Below are positions 10,190-22,321 of a stretch of 64,000 nucleotides of DNA, one piece after another; the first letter of the stretch is position 1, and every line of letters starts with the position of its first letter. Source of the DNA: Phialocephala subalpina (lineage: Eukaryota; Ascomycota; Leotiomycetes; Helotiales; Mollisiaceae). A program made the position numbers and the translations under genes. The notes under the pieces were generated by a model that saw only the letters and a program-made list of their open reading frames with translations, was not told the DNA's origin and ran no database searches. Location of the stretch: positions 421,852 to 485,851 of the forward strand of contig FJOG01000007.1 in assembly GCA_900073065.1 (NCBI GenBank), in the 5' to 3' direction.

Positions 10190-11268
10190 CTAAGATTCTT
10201 GGGAAGCATCTAAATCTCCGGGCTGGTTCGGGTCATAATCTCCAGACAAATACTTGTACGGTTGGATGAAGTCAATGAAACCGAGGTTAGGGCTCGACAC
10301 CGTGTAGCCCATTCTCTTCTGGACCTCGAATGGCCACGATACGACCTCTTCCTTGGTAAAGGCTAAATATGCATTCTCCTGGACACGACAGTTAGTACGA
10401 AATGTGTTTTGAGGCATGAAGTTCGACCTACCTCTTGTCTTAGGTATCCTCGGATGAAGGACAGATCGTGAACTGGACGGTATTGATCTTTGGTATTGTT
10501 GTGTCCACCTGCGTGATAGAATCCGCCCAACATGCAGAAGCAGTCGCCGACTTCCATGATTCCATACCCTGCCTCTTCGACTTGAGGTATCCTTTCGGAG
10601 TCCCAGAGATGAGATTTCGGAATGACCTTCAAAAATTAGCAAGTGCTACCATTAGAGACATTTTCGTCACTCACCAAAGTCGCACCATTATCAGGCGTGG
10701 TCGCAATACCTGGAACCAAGAACGACAACTCGACATCAGTTCCGATCCTATATCCTGTCTTCGTTTGATCCGGATGATCCACATGAAAGTTCTTGTCGTC
10801 ACGATGCAGTCTCTGTGCTTTTCCTCCAGGACCAATTCGCATCGTCAGACCAGTGTTGAGGATCGCGTGGCTGGTGTAAGTGTGTCTGGTTGTTCCATAA
10901 TAATTGTGTGTCGTCTTGTCGACGAATATGGAGAGCAGTTTTGAGACTAGAGGGTCAACGAGCCATTCTCTAGCTGTTGGGCTGCGACCGATCAAGCGAC
11001 AGCATCTTCGGGTCTCGGGTGGGAAAAGGTCTCCCTGTTTCAATGTTCGGTGTTAGTTGAGGAATTATAGGGACAAGAGACATACCTTCCAGGGCTTGTC
11101 AGCTTCCAGATATGGGAGTGTGTCTGCGTTTACTTTCTCGACAGCTTCGACACTGGCGAAGTTTTTGATGATGCAAGCGCCGTCGTCGATGATGGCTTGG
11201 ATGATCTTGTCTACATCATCTCGGTGGATGTATTGCAGAGTTGGCAATTGCTTATCGGTTGAGCCCAT
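10190..11268 (-). CDS. Phytanoyl-CoA-dioxygenase-type Fe(II)/2-oxoglutarate oxygenase
   Basis: Four exons (11086-11268, 10675-11034, 10432-10626, 10190-10378) joined by introns of 51, 48 and 53 nt, each with a clear donor, branch (CTAAC, CTAAT, CTAAC) and AG. The spliced frame gives 308 residues. It has the iron-binding H-x-D (RLHRDDKNFH) and distal H (GFYHAGGHN), and a 2-oxoglutarate-binding RPV stretch just after. The C-terminus (KRMGYTVSSPNLGFIDFI) is laid out like the FtmOx1/AusE group of fungal secondary-metabolism oxygenases. These act on peptide or terpenoid products; the substrate here is unknown. It is divergent from an amine oxidase gene. Confidence 0.88.
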
Positions 11269-11885
11269 GTTTTTTGATTAAAGTGGATCTGATGGTAGAC
11301 GGAATTATGAGTGTCGTTTGTTGCCGATGGTCAAGCAAGTCCCCTTCCTTCACGCATTTATATACAGGATTGATGTTATCGTCGATGCCGACGAGAGCCA
11401 GAGTCCAAACAACAATTACTTGAGTCACTATAAAAATTCATAGCTCTCAACGATGAAACTCTGAATAGTGGGGAGATAGGGGGCGCTTAGTGTCGGCATC
11501 TTGCTTTGTCGGAGTGCTATCAGTCGATCTCGGAGTGGTTACCCCGCTACCATGCGCTATTCTAGGCAAGCAATCCCGAATAGCTTCAAACCTCCCACTT
11601 TTGGCACACTTCTAAACTTTCCTCGAACAACACACAATTCTGATACCATTTCAGTGCTTCAGTCCGGGCTCGATCTGGCTGAGCAGGATACGCCGATGCG
11701 CGCGGCTTAGTATTCTTCCTTTCTGCGCGACGACATTGGCCGTAAGCAAGGCTGTGACAGACTTCAGAGCTTGGATGAGCTGAGGAAGCCCTAAGTGGGG
11801 AGCTTAATAACTCGATATTTCAAAAGAACCTTTTTGGGTTCCTCTTGATTGCAGAGTATTTCAAACTCAATTGATCAACACAATC
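11269..11885. promoter_or_regulatory. Shared upstream region of dioxygenase and amine oxidase genes
   Basis: A 617-bp region between two divergent starts (11268 minus, 11886 plus). It contains no supported coding frame. It must hold both promoters, but I see no specific operator that I can name. Confidence 0.5.
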
Positions 11886-13422
11886 ATGTCTTCAAAAATC
11901 TACGACGTCATCGTCGTTGGCGCTGGCCTCAGCGGTCTTCAAACAGCCTACAACGTCCAGCAAGCCGGTCTCTCCTGCATCGTTCTCGAGGCACGGAATC
12001 GCGTAGGGGGAAAGACCTGGAGCGTCCCTCTAGCAAACGGGAAAGGAACTGTTGATATCGGTGCCGCGTGGACGAATGATACGAATCAATCGCATATCTA
12101 TGCTTTGACACAGAAGTTTGGGATTCAGCTTTTGCAGCAGAATACAGATGGGAATTGTATTTTCCAGGATAAAGATGGGGAGACTCATACTTTTCCTTAT
12201 GGGACGAGTCCGAAGGTATGTTGACTGATGATTTAGAGGTGGATAGGAGAGCTGATGTGGGGTAGTTTACCGAGGCGAATGTGACAGATTTGGAGAGGAT
12301 TAGGGATATGATACATGATCTTTCTGTCGAGTATGGTTCGAGGACTGGAAGCACGGAGGATTATGATCAGATGAGTCTTGAGCAGTTCGTAATTGCCAAA
12401 GGTGGATCTCAGAAGACGATTGAGATGATCCGGATTTGGAGCCGAGTGATGCTTGGTGTTGAGGCTACGGAATTGAGTGCTCAGTACTTTATCGAGTACA
12501 ATGGGAAAGGTGGAGGATTGAAGACGCTTCGATCAGACCAGAAGGGCGGTGGGCAATATTTGAGATTCCGAAAAGGTATTTGTCTCCCAACTTTTGCATG
12601 AGAAGTCTTCTGACAAAATTAGGAACACAATCTATCGCCCTAAACCTGGCTACTCTCCTCCGCCCCAAATCAGTACACCTCTCACAACCAGTCACCTCCA
12701 TAACTGATACCCCCTCTCTCGTGACCGTCACAACATCCATCGGTCTCACCTTCAAATCCAAAAAGATAATCCTCAGCATCCCCACCCCTCTCTACCAAGA
12801 CATCACCTTCTCTCCTCCCCTCTCTGGCGACAAACTCACCGTCACCACTTCCACAACTCTAGGCTACTACTCTAAAATAATCCTCTGCTACAACTCACCA
12901 TGGTGGACCTCACTCCCTTCAGGCCTAAACTGCTGCGGTCTCGTAATCTCATACCAAACCCCCGCCTGCGTACTCCGCGACACATCCATGGCTATCGACG
13001 GCCAATACTCCCTAACCTGTTTCATCACAGGTCAGCCAGGCGTCGAATGGTCCAAACTCCCGCAACACGAACGTCGTTCCCAAATCCTGTCTCAAGTCTA
13101 TCGTCTCTTCGCAGCTACTCAACAAACAACCGAACAGAAAGATGAAGTCAAGGAGTTGGTGTATCATCCAGTAGAGGTCTTTGAACAGGAATGGACGAAA
13201 GAGGAGTTTAGTAAGGGGGCGCCGTGTCCGGTTATGGGGCCGGGGGTGTTGAGTAGTGTGGGAAGTAAACTGGCGGAAAAGGTGGGGAATATGTTCTTTG
13301 TGGGGACGGAGACGAGTGATGTTTGGGCGGGGTATATGGAGGGGGCCGTTAGGAGCGGGGTTAGGGGGGCGAGGGAGGTGGTTGAGAGTTTGGGTGGTGG
13401 GAGGAGTGTTGCGAAGCTGTAG
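11886..13422 (+). CDS. Flavin-dependent amine oxidase (monoamine oxidase family)
   Basis: Three exons (11886-12215, 12266-12575, 12623-13422) give 479 residues. The N-terminus has the FAD dinucleotide-binding motif (VIVVGAGLSGLQTAY), followed by RVGGKTWSVP and DIGAAWTN. The C-terminus has the second FAD motif FVGTETSDVWAGYMEGAVRSG. Introns are GTATGT...GGTAG (50 nt) and GTATTT...AATTAG (47 nt, phase 1, joining K|G). The start is the ATG at 11886, three codons before the flavin-binding strand. Fungal members oxidise primary or secondary amines. No N-terminal signal or C-terminal membrane anchor is evident; the last residues are VAKL, not a clear SKL peroxisomal signal. Confidence 0.92.
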
Positions 13423-13856
13423 GTGCTAATGCCAACTGATGAACAGTTGGATTGAAGTTAGGGAGCATTGTGAGTTGATGTTTTTTTGATTGAAAATTCA
13501 ATTTCTATAGCTTAACGTACCTGTCAACTAGGAACATTATGTCTATGTGTATGTCTGCTTGCAAGACTGAACCAGTTGCTCACGGCTAGCTACATCTTTG
13601 CTGCGATGTAGAAAAGTTTGAAGTCCGGAGAGAACCAGCTTAATCCTCTCCCATGTCATTGGTCCTGTTTCTCCACGCTGTTGATCCGCAACCAACTCGC
13701 CTCAGAGCAGAATCTATGGCCTCCAAGACGATGCATTCCGTGTGGTTATGCTTCCGAAGTGCCAAAGACGCCACCACTCCCTGATGCTAGAGCATCCACC
13801 CCCTCAATTCGATCGAATTTCCCGAAAGGCTCTCTCAGCTCGATGATCTTGTTCGT
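13423..13856. other. Intergenic with eroded end of the first 2EXR copy
   Basis: The minus-strand frame of the adjacent 2EXR pseudogene continues open for about 40 codons beyond its stop, but the C-terminal signature seen in the other copies is missing. Nothing else is supported. Confidence 0.4.
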
Positions 13857-14589
13857 CTATCTAAAAATATCTTCCAATTCGTAATACTCCCTGGGTGTGC
13901 AATGTCTTTTGAGACTAGGAAATAAAATGAGCTCCTGCACACCTAAAATCCATGGTTGATGCTCGCACACTGAGCTAAGGATATTGGATAACCCATCGGA
14001 ACCCATCTGTGGTCTGTCACCATCCTCCCAGTCGAACCTTAATCCGAACGCCAGAGACCGAAGACTGTTATTCTTGCAGATAGACAACAGTTCATGAATT
14101 CCCTTACCGTGCCCATACTTGATACATGGGACGCAAATGGTATCCACCGACCAATTGATGTAGATTCTTGGCTCGCAAGTCAAAGTGAAGCCTCCGCGTG
14201 CGTCACTCCTGAAGTCGAAAGAAACCCCTTAAATCAAGCTTAAAGCACTTCAGTGCCTCGGTCCTTGATTCTTGCGAGCAATGGAGTACACTGGGACGAG
14301 GGCAACGAGAAGTAAAGTAGTAGTGATGATGTTCCCATTCGCCATCCATTTCTTCAAGAGTGCCCATCTCATGACTCCAAATATCGATATTCCGGCCATT
14401 GAAACATGCGATTCGCCAGATTTCGAGGCGCAGTTCGATAGGGAGCTTAGGGGAGCAGGTGAATGTAGTGAAATAAATAGCAGTAGGAACTTCTGCGGGT
14501 GACTGTTGCTGTTTCAAGTACTGTTGTAGGTTCGGTGTAGCATCTAAGACGGAGAACTCGTCATTTTCTGAGTCGGATGACATCGTCAT
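13857..14589 (-). pseudogene. 2EXR-domain protein, copy A, frameshifted and truncated
   Basis: From ATG 14589 the protein starts MTMSSDSENDEF and has the 2EXR core (FTCSPKLPIELRLEIWRIA), then HCSQESRTEALKCFKLDL. The downstream half (TCEPRIYINWSVDTICV ... GVQELILFPSL) matches the intact copy B in order and spacing but lies in another frame; the shift is near 14190-14215 and no splice signal explains it. The C-terminal CDLVYQKVKG-type end of copy B is missing. The 2EXR domain is a fungal-expanded domain of unknown biochemical function. Confidence 0.75.
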
Positions 14590-15585
14590 AGAAGATCTCG
14601 AAGATTCTAGTCCTAAGATTGTTCGAAGTGGCTTGGTACTTTCACGTAACGACGCTCAGAGAACCCGACGTGGAATATCTGGGGTCTTAAGGGGGCGGGT
14701 TGATTGGTCCTGATCGTTTGTCTTCGCAGACGTGAACTCGAAGGTGAGCGTGCTGCGCTACTCAATAGATCAGAGAAAGACCGAAAGACTCCAAAGGTAA
14801 TATGATATACTTGTCCCGCCTTTGTTCGTTGGTGCTCGTGAGCTCGATGTCGACGCGATCGAGATTAAGTAGGGTGCTAAAACTTCTGGAATCTCGAGAT
14901 CGGACGTCGTCGTATCAAGCCTTTGGGTTGTCTCACGCAAACTCCGAGGCTTGGGGCCTTGTGTTGTGTCAGGTCAAAAACAGAAGGCGGGGTATTGATT
15001 TGACAGACTTACGAGAATCAGAAGAGAGATTGAAGTCAGCTTCAACGAGCTTTGAAGAACTCTTGCTGATTTCGATGTGATTGATCAGAGTCGCAAGTCT
15101 CTAACGGTAGGTTGGGATCAAGTAGCGAATAGTCCTTGAGGTTCTTCGTGTTGCTATGTTGTTGTATTTGAAGATTCTGGGAAAGAATTGGTAGCTCGAG
15201 GGTGGTTTCAGAACACGCTAGTCGTTTTAAGCGAGTCTTGTATTCACCCAGAACAAGAAGGATTTTCATTTATTTTCATCTTCAACATTTATGAGGCTGG
15301 GCAAGAGGATCACTGATATGAATTGATATTTTCTGTTAGAAAATGGTGATGATGTTCAGGTCGTGATGGGACAAGCGTATAAAAGTCATCGGTTTCTTAT
15401 TCTGCTACCGCTCAACTTTGCGGTCCGGAAAGACAACTGGTGCGGACCAGAGTCATCACTTCCCCTCGCAAAGGCAACTATTGTGATACCATTGCCTTCT
15501 TTCCTTGCCAAGTTTTACAAACTCCCACAAAACTCTCATCACACGTTCACTTTTGCCATGAAACCGCCTTGTTCGACCAAACCTC
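14590..15585. other. Spacer between 2EXR copies A and B
   Basis: About 1 kb between the start of copy A and the stop of copy B. Short frames only; no recognisable domain or repeat boundary. Confidence 0.4.
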
Positions 15586-16554
15586 TCAGCCACCCATGTG
15601 TTCCCTTCCTTTGACCTTCTGATAGACCAAATCGCAAACTCTGATATTGATCTGCTTTACTGCCACATCCCCATCCTGATCTTTCTCCTGATCGGTCTCC
15701 AATGCAGCCGATTCATTTGCATCCTGCTCTATCATCTCTACGACCATCTCCCTGCACCGCTCCAATTTTCCCTTGGTGTCCTGACCTTCGTGATCTGGGT
15801 TTGCGAACGCTTCCGAGAACGTAATTGTCTCGCCCAACGTTAGAATGTGGTGGTCGGGGTCTTCAAATTCACGAGTCTGGAACTCCATACCTTCCCATTC
15901 GAAGGATGGAAACAAAATGAGTTCTTCCACGCCAGTAATCCATGGACGGGAGAGTTGGATGTCTCTCGAATCCTCATAAGGTACTCTGAATTCGTCGTCA
16001 GGATCGTCCCAATCGAGTATGACATTGAATGCTAAAAAGCGTAATTTCTTTTCCTTGCACTTTACAAATAGGTCCCCGACTCCAGATGGATGATTCATTG
16101 GGTCCCCGACAATCCAATAATTCATGAGGCAGATTCTATCGGCAGCCCAGTTGATATAGATTCTCGGTTCCACGACAAGTGCGACTCCAGCGGATCTGTT
16201 CTTGATGGGTCGATCTCCGTTGAGCTTCTTGTTGGTTCCAAAATCGAGAGTGTAGTGTTTGAGTCCTTCGGCTCGAGATTCTTGACAGCAGTGGAGTAGA
16301 GCGGGAGGCGGAGCGCTAGAAACGAAGTAATGGTGCTCCGAATTGACAAATTGACTGAGCGGATCGCCAACACGCAGAACTGCGATCCAAATATCCACGT
16401 TGCGGGTAATGAATGAAGCATTGTTCCATACTTGCAAGCGAAGCTCCTTTGGAAGCTTTGGGAACAAGGTGAAAGTGGAGCAAGGAGTTGTGGGTGGCTT
16501 TTCGGAGAGTGAAGTTGAGGCTGATGAGTCGGAGGTACCACATTGTTGCGACAT
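15586..16554 (-). CDS. 2EXR-domain protein, copy B, intact
   Basis: An uninterrupted frame of 322 residues from ATG 16554; the frame is open 24 codons further upstream but only from a GTG. Layout: a Ser/Thr-rich N-terminus, the 2EXR core (FTLFPKLPKELRLQVWNNA, NVDIWIAVLR), the central HCCQESRAEGLKHYTLDF and EPRIYINWAADRIC, the ELILFPSFEW strand, an acidic helical stretch and a C-terminus NIRVCDLVYQKVKGREHMGG. It has no signal peptide or membrane segment. It is the only fully open copy of four and the reference for reading its neighbours. Biochemical role is unknown; the family is expanded in many ascomycetes. Confidence 0.88.
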   Translation of the reverse strand: MSQQCGTSDSSASTSLSEKPPTTPCSTFTLFPKLPKELRLQVWNNASFITRNVDIWIAVLRVGDPLSQFVNSEHHYFVSSAPPPALLHCCQESRAEGLKHYTLDFGTNKKLNGDRPIKNRSAGVALVVEPRIYINWAADRICLMNYWIVGDPMNHPSGVGDLFVKCKEKKLRFLAFNVILDWDDPDDEFRVPYEDSRDIQLSRPWITGVEELILFPSFEWEGMEFQTREFEDPDHHILTLGETITFSEAFANPDHEGQDTKGKLERCREMVVEMIEQDANESAALETDQEKDQDGDVAVKQINIRVCDLVYQKVKGREHMGG

Positions 16555-17394
16555 GGCTGTAGAGAATGAGGTTGCGTATGGGTTGAAAAATTTCTGGCAA
16601 CCGGTGGTGGGTGACTTGGCTGTCACTCTCTAGGGCCGACAGCGATCTCCTGGAGCTTTAGTTAGAACTGTCTGTGGACTTGAGGCGTTGCAATGTACTT
16701 CTCTATGTGTTGTAATTACGGTATGGACAAGAGGCGGAAGATCCGAAGATGACAGGAGTCGGCGAGGAATGCTCAAGATGCCAAGGATGGAAGATCGAGG
16801 GAAGAATGACCAATATTCACTCTTGATATTTATGACTAGCATCTCGTTACAAGAATTAAGTACCCGTTCTAGCCTCTTTCGGCGAAGCTTGTATCAAGAT
16901 AAAGAGTGTGGGTTCTTCTTTTGCATGCATTATTAGAATTAACCTCACCAAAAAGTAACAAAAGAGACACAGTCGAAGTCATGAGTCACGAGGCGAAGAC
17001 CCACGAGTGTTCCGGGAACATTCGATCTCGGGAAATCGGTTTTGTCTACTCAGCTAGCATACATTCTGATGAGACAGGAGAGCATTTAATACCATGGCTT
17101 CCTTGCTTTCCCCGTCTAGCTCGAACCTTTGAAGCCACACTCACTCTCGTTTCCAGGATGTTCAAAGCCGAAACAAGAACGGCCCTCGACTGTGGTGATG
17201 TCGAGAGTCTCAATTTCCTGCCCTCATGAAGACACTGCCTCAGATGCTCATATGCTATCTTCCTTTCGACGTTTTGGTAGACGAAATAATATACAAAATC
17301 CAATTCTGTGTTGGTGAGACATTCGGAGTTCAACTCTGCTTGAGGATCAGCTCCGAAACCTCAACCACTAGCCCACTCCTTCGCCTCCACTTCC
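16555..17394. other. Spacer between 2EXR copies B and C
   Basis: Contains the upstream region of copy B. Overlapping short frames on both strands; nothing recognisable. Confidence 0.4.
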
Positions 17395-18371
17395 TCACTT
17401 GCCAGCCCCGCCGCTTTCTTGGAAAGGTCTACTTGATTGTTCATTGACCCAATCCTCTCCTCCTTTGACTTTGTGGAATACCAGATCACAGGTGCGGATT
17501 TCAAGCTGCTCTGTTTGACTTGGACCAGATGCCTCGCTTGCTGCTTCTTCCGGCGCATCGTCGTCTGCTATCCATTGTAGAGTTTCTCGCTTGCATCGAC
17601 CTAGCTGGACCTTCATGTCCTGGCTCGGCCATGGAGAGTTGCCGAACGAGTCATCGAACTCAATTTTCTTGCCAGAGCAGAGAACACGGTCTTCAAGAGT
17701 ACACAAGCCCATTTCTTGACTGGTCGATTTCCCAAGTGATGGGAAGAGAATGAGTACTTTGACCCCGGATTTCTATGGCTCTGCAGCTAAAAGTTCCCAA
17801 TTATTCTTTTGCCCGAAGCGTGGTTCGCCATTGACTTCACCTACTACTTTAAGATCCACCGGGAAAGCCATGAACTGCAGATTATTCTTCTTGCATAGTG
17901 TAAGAAGCGAATCTATTTCATCGCGTGCTGGTGGATATATGTTGCTACTTTCCATGACGCAGACTCTGTCCACTTTCCAATTGATGTAGATTTCCGCCTC
18001 AGAACACACTGTCAAAGCAGCACGACGCTTCCCCAACCGCGAACTTCCTTTGAGACTCTTGCTGGTTGCAAAGTCAAGCTTGTAATGTCTCAAACCTTCT
18101 GGCCGTGATTCTTTGCAGAATTGCAGCACTTTCGGAACTGGACAAGTCAAGATGTAATAACGAAAATGTTGGCTGCTCATCTCTCCAATTCAGATATCCA
18201 CGTTGCGAGTATCGTAACAGGCGAGCATCCAAACTCTATTATGGAGCTCCTTGGGAATTTCGGAAAGCAGGTGAAAGTGGTGCAAGGTGAAGGTGAAGGT
18301 GTGCTGGACTCGATTGCGCTTTACTCTGAAACTTAGGTACCACTGAGATTCTTGTTGCCTGTTGAAGCCAT
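17395..18371 (-). pseudogene. 2EXR-domain protein, copy C, several stops and a frameshift
   Basis: A possible start (MASTGNKNLS) at 18371 is soon followed by two TAA stops. The core motif TFTCFPK changes frame before IPKELHNRVWM (near 18265), and DI-stop-IGEMSSQ has TGA where copy B has Trp. The middle (CKESRPEGLRHYKLDF, EAEIYINWKVDRVCVM) matches copy B. TAG at 17773-17775 again stands where copy B has Trp (RPWITGVEELILF). The frame then continues through VLILFPSLG to a good C-terminus (IRTCDLVFHKVKGGEDW). Loss of Trp codons to TAG is the change expected from RIP. Confidence 0.8.
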
Positions 18372-19629
18372 TGAGTTCGAAGTGGCCGAACTCAGTGATA
18401 TGTTTGTGAGATAAGATAGAGGAGAGGAGGAGGTAGGGGCAGTGTACAGTGTTGGTCGAAGATCGTTTGGTAGTAGAACTCTATCACTTCCAAGAATTGA
18501 AAGCAAGTTGCGCAGAATCGCTCGTTTCAGGGGCTTAACGATGATATATGGAATGCTGGTAGAAGTCAATATCAAAAATAATTGTCAGGAAACCACTTTG
18601 GAAAGCTTACCGGGACCAGATTGGAAATTGGAAGTGAGCTTGAAGACGCTCAACGACATTTCTCGAGACCAAGTACGCCGCGCGCATTCGAGACAAGTTG
18701 AAAAGTCGTTGCAATACCGATCTCTTGGAGGAAGGTAGTCCTTCGAGAAAAGTTATCGTCGTTGTTTGTGGTATTGCGCAGGTTGTTGTCGTGTCGAGAG
18801 AAGGACGTGATCGGGGCGAGGCGAGGTGGGGTGAGGTTGGTTTGAAGGAGAATATGGCATGTGCACGAAAATGTCCCTCCAACACCCGAAGATCACAAAG
18901 TTAGGCATCTGCTCTTCTGTTGATATCGAAGACTGATTCATAGGATACTTTTGCTTTCTTTTCAAGATCCCTTTTATTTCTTAGACCCTTTTGTATACTG
19001 CGCACTTTGAAGGTTCAAGTGTTGAAGCTGCATTTGGTTCAAGGAGCACACGCTGCTTCAATCAGGATGAGAGATTCAATCATGTTCTGGTTATCAAAGT
19101 ATGTTGAGACATTTACAAGAACAGCGCTGGCTTACATTTCAATGTCCCTTTTGCTTACGAGAGAGGTAATGCAGATTTGGTACGCAGGTTGTGTTGGCAG
19201 TCCCTGTTATTTTCTGAACAATTCTCACCTCTTTCCCTGAAACTGTCTAGCAAAGGGGTGGACATTAAGAGTTCGAGATGAGTCACATTGCAGACGTGAG
19301 CATGTTTTGAAGTATTTAATTCCCAGCAAGGAGGTCGAGGGAAGCAATCTCGATCCTGAGTACTGCCCACATGCTCACGGCACATCGAGAAGCTACTTGC
19401 AAGAATCATAATGCAGAAGAAAGTGACTCCGGAAGTAATGTAAATGACCAGCCCTTGTCCCGGATGTATCAAGAACCCACATGTAATAAACCCCATTCGA
19501 AGCCAATCCCTTTATCAACTGCCAGCAAATGCAAATGCAACTCCTCCCAATAGAAAGCGTCATATCTTCGTACATGTCCTGCACAAACGCCAAGTCCCAT
19601 ATGCCGAGGCTTTACCGCGAGCAAATTCA
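18372..19629. other. Spacer between 2EXR copies C and D
   Basis: Holds short minus-strand frames with some hydrophobic content (about 19155-19593), but they need several frame changes and match nothing I recognise. No gene called. Confidence 0.35.
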
Positions 19630-20604
19630 TCAAGCTGACGTTCTTCTGCTTTCCTCGCGTCTGCTTTCGTAGACATAATCATATGAAACGTCGCAGATCT
19701 TGATCTCAGGCTTTAGCTTTGGCTTTAGGATCGATTGCGAATCCTTTTGAGAGTAAATATGAGCTTGCTCCTGCCCATGATCGTCCCATGCCATCTCCTC
19801 TAGGATCATGTCTCTGAATCGCCGAATATGAACTTTGATACACTCGAAAGTGTTCGTGAAGTCCTCCTACTGTATTGCCATCTCCTAGGTCATAATTAGT
19901 AGAAGCAGTTTTCCGGTCAAAGGCATTGGTTTCCCGTCCCCGTTGGAACCTAGATAGATAGAAAGAAGGAGTATAATATCCCGAAGATCAGCGCGCCATG
20001 GAAGAGCCCATGATGGAGGAGGGAGTTGGGATGGGCGTAGATACCACGGCAGATCTCGGCTTCCCCATTCGATGCCCGCTGCAAACGCCATGGAATGCAA
20101 ACCCTTGCCATTAACGATAGAGAAGAGATCTCGAAATCTTGCCGGATTATAGTTTTGAGTATCCATCACACAGAGTGTGTCCGCTGCCCAGTTGACGTAA
20201 ATTTGCGTGTCCTTGGTCACTGTCAAACCTCCATTCTCGAAGCGGTGAACGACACCGAAGTCGAGCTTGTAATGCTTCAGGCCTTCTTAGCGAGAAGGCA
20301 GCGTCTTTCCACCCTCGAAACGTCGATATTTGGAGTGATGTCATAACCATCGGACTTTACACATTGGTTGGAGGCCCCGTAACCAGGGAGGTCGACACCA
20401 GTCTGCCTTGCTATATATCTACCTGCCTACATCCAGCTGTGCTCCACTGCTGCCGTGAGTCCAAATTCTGAGACGAAGCTCAAGTGGAAGTCTTGGGAAG
20501 CAGGTGAACGTCGTGCAAGCTGCGTTACTGATCTTCGATTCGTCTTTGTCATTAGAAGGCATCAGGCGGAGCTCCAGATACTGCTGCAGAAATGGTTTCG
20601 ACAT
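19630..20604 (-). pseudogene. 2EXR-domain protein, copy D, several lesions
   Basis: Starts near 20604 (MSKPFLQQYLELRLMPSNDK) with the core TFTCFPRLPLELRLRIWTH, which then loses frame. A middle piece in another frame (GLKHYKLDFGVVHRFENG, DTQIYVNWAADTLCVM) follows a TAA at 20287-20289 placed in the SR-x-EGLKH motif. The C-terminal piece in yet another frame (FRDMILEEMAWDDHG, EIKICDVSYDYVYESRRE) ends at TGA 19630-19632. The order matches copy B throughout, so this is a full-length but dead copy. Confidence 0.75.
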
Positions 20605-21470
20605 ATTCGGATAGTGGGATGAACGGCAGTGGATGATTTCGAGACACGAAAGCTCTATTGGGGGAATTAGTTTAAAACCACAGATGGATTGGGAAGGCGG
20701 GGTTACGGACGCCTTGCTGCTCTGTCCGCGGCTGCTCTCGCGAGACGCGTGATTCGGAGAACGTAGAAGGGACGAAAGACGGAGACGTTCCTAGCAAAAG
20801 TCAAACGTGTATCCGAGAGTTGGGTAAGAAGATACCCACGAAAATGGCGAAAGAATTCGAAGTAGCCTCAGTTTGAAATCCCAACTGAAATGTAGGAGCG
20901 AATTCGGACGCGAACAGGCGGCCAACCAGGACGGAGTTGATTCCAAAGAGACGATGTCTGATCTGTCGAGTGGATGAATTGACGTGTCGAAAGCTGTGAA
21001 GATCCTGAGTTCCTCTGATCGAGTTGATGTCTTTGTTATTTTCGTTGCGAAGAAAATGATGAGGAGGTTTTGCACGGGCGGGGAAGTCGCTCGCCAAATC
21101 AGGCAAGCGCCATTGTGCTTGCCGAAACGGAAGTCTCGTCTTGCTTTCGAAATGTGGAGATAGCATTTTCATTGAAACAACACGAAAAAGAGCCTCACAC
21201 TCATCGTCTTTGTCATTTCCCGCCCGACCGAGAATCCTTTGCTTAAGGTCTCTGGAATATGACATGATGATCTCTCCAGTCGCAACCAGCAACCCCAAAG
21301 TGCGGAGGTACAGCAGACAGTTCCTGTTGCCGTTGCAAAAACAAAGAAGAAGAAAAAGAGCCTGCCCTCCTTGAACGTAGTGAGTTTGATCATCCTAGAT
21401 AGCTTTGCCCTATGTTGCAATGCCTCCGCACTTTATGGACGAGGTTTGCCATATTTACTGCCCTCGAGGT

Positions 21471-21500
21471 CGAGCACGTCTTGAGCGCAAGACGTGCTCG
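21471..21500. repeat. Perfect 13-bp stem hairpin
   Basis: CGAGCACGTCTTG, a four-base loop AGCG, then the exact complement CAAGACGTGCTCG. It lies outside any supported gene. Function unknown. Confidence 0.85.
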
Positions 21501-22321
21501 GATCTTCTGCTCGACGTGTCCATCTCCATCGCTTGCTGCAGTTTGGTCGGAAGGACTTGTTGGCTGTCCTCCATTCTCAAAATGTATCTACTCGTCTTCT
21601 CACATGCCGGTCTATCGGAGACGCTTACTGACACGAGGTTCAACAATACTGTACCCATGTCAGTACACATGCCTAAAAGTTGAGCGGTATACGTACTCTC
21701 AGCGGAGATTTGAGCCAGTTATCAAGTCCCCAAACTGTCTATCGCCTCCATAAGGAGATTTGATCCACACGCAACGAAACAGCGAGAGTGCTCACTGGGC
21801 GTTAGCAAGGCCATCTCCAGCGGGGTGGTCAAAACCTCGTCCTTCAATTTGGCAATTGCAGAGACCGGCGTTCAAACTATTCGATCATCAAAGTGTTTTC
21901 GACACTTTGCAACTTTGCTCATGCATCGCGACAGAACGAATTGAAGCTTCCTTTATCAACATTTCGCATCTTTGCACCCCGAACGTTCCACAAAGTCTCG
22001 AAGGCTTAATCAGCGACTGTTCGAGCTTTCCTAACGGATAAGGGGATTTCAAGCTCGGGAAGGATCATTGATATGAACCTAAAAGAGCTTCTGAAATGCG
22101 CAGCATCGTACTGCTGGAGCAAGTGCGGGGTGTCAACTCTCGTCGTGCGATCATTTGATACTGAGAAGAAAGATCACTAGGAAGAAAAGGTAGGATACGC
22201 GAATTTCATGAGAACGGCTATCGCTATGAGCGGGCTAATATCTGGTTGTCAAAACATATATTTTTGCGACGTGAGTGAGAGAAAAGAAGACTGAGGCTGC
22301 GTTGAGATGGCTGGGGAAAAA

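Noticed and set aside
20801..21298. 165-codon minus-strand frame as a gene
   Set aside because: No domain, no introns, no neighbour support; length is possible by chance in a GC-balanced genome.
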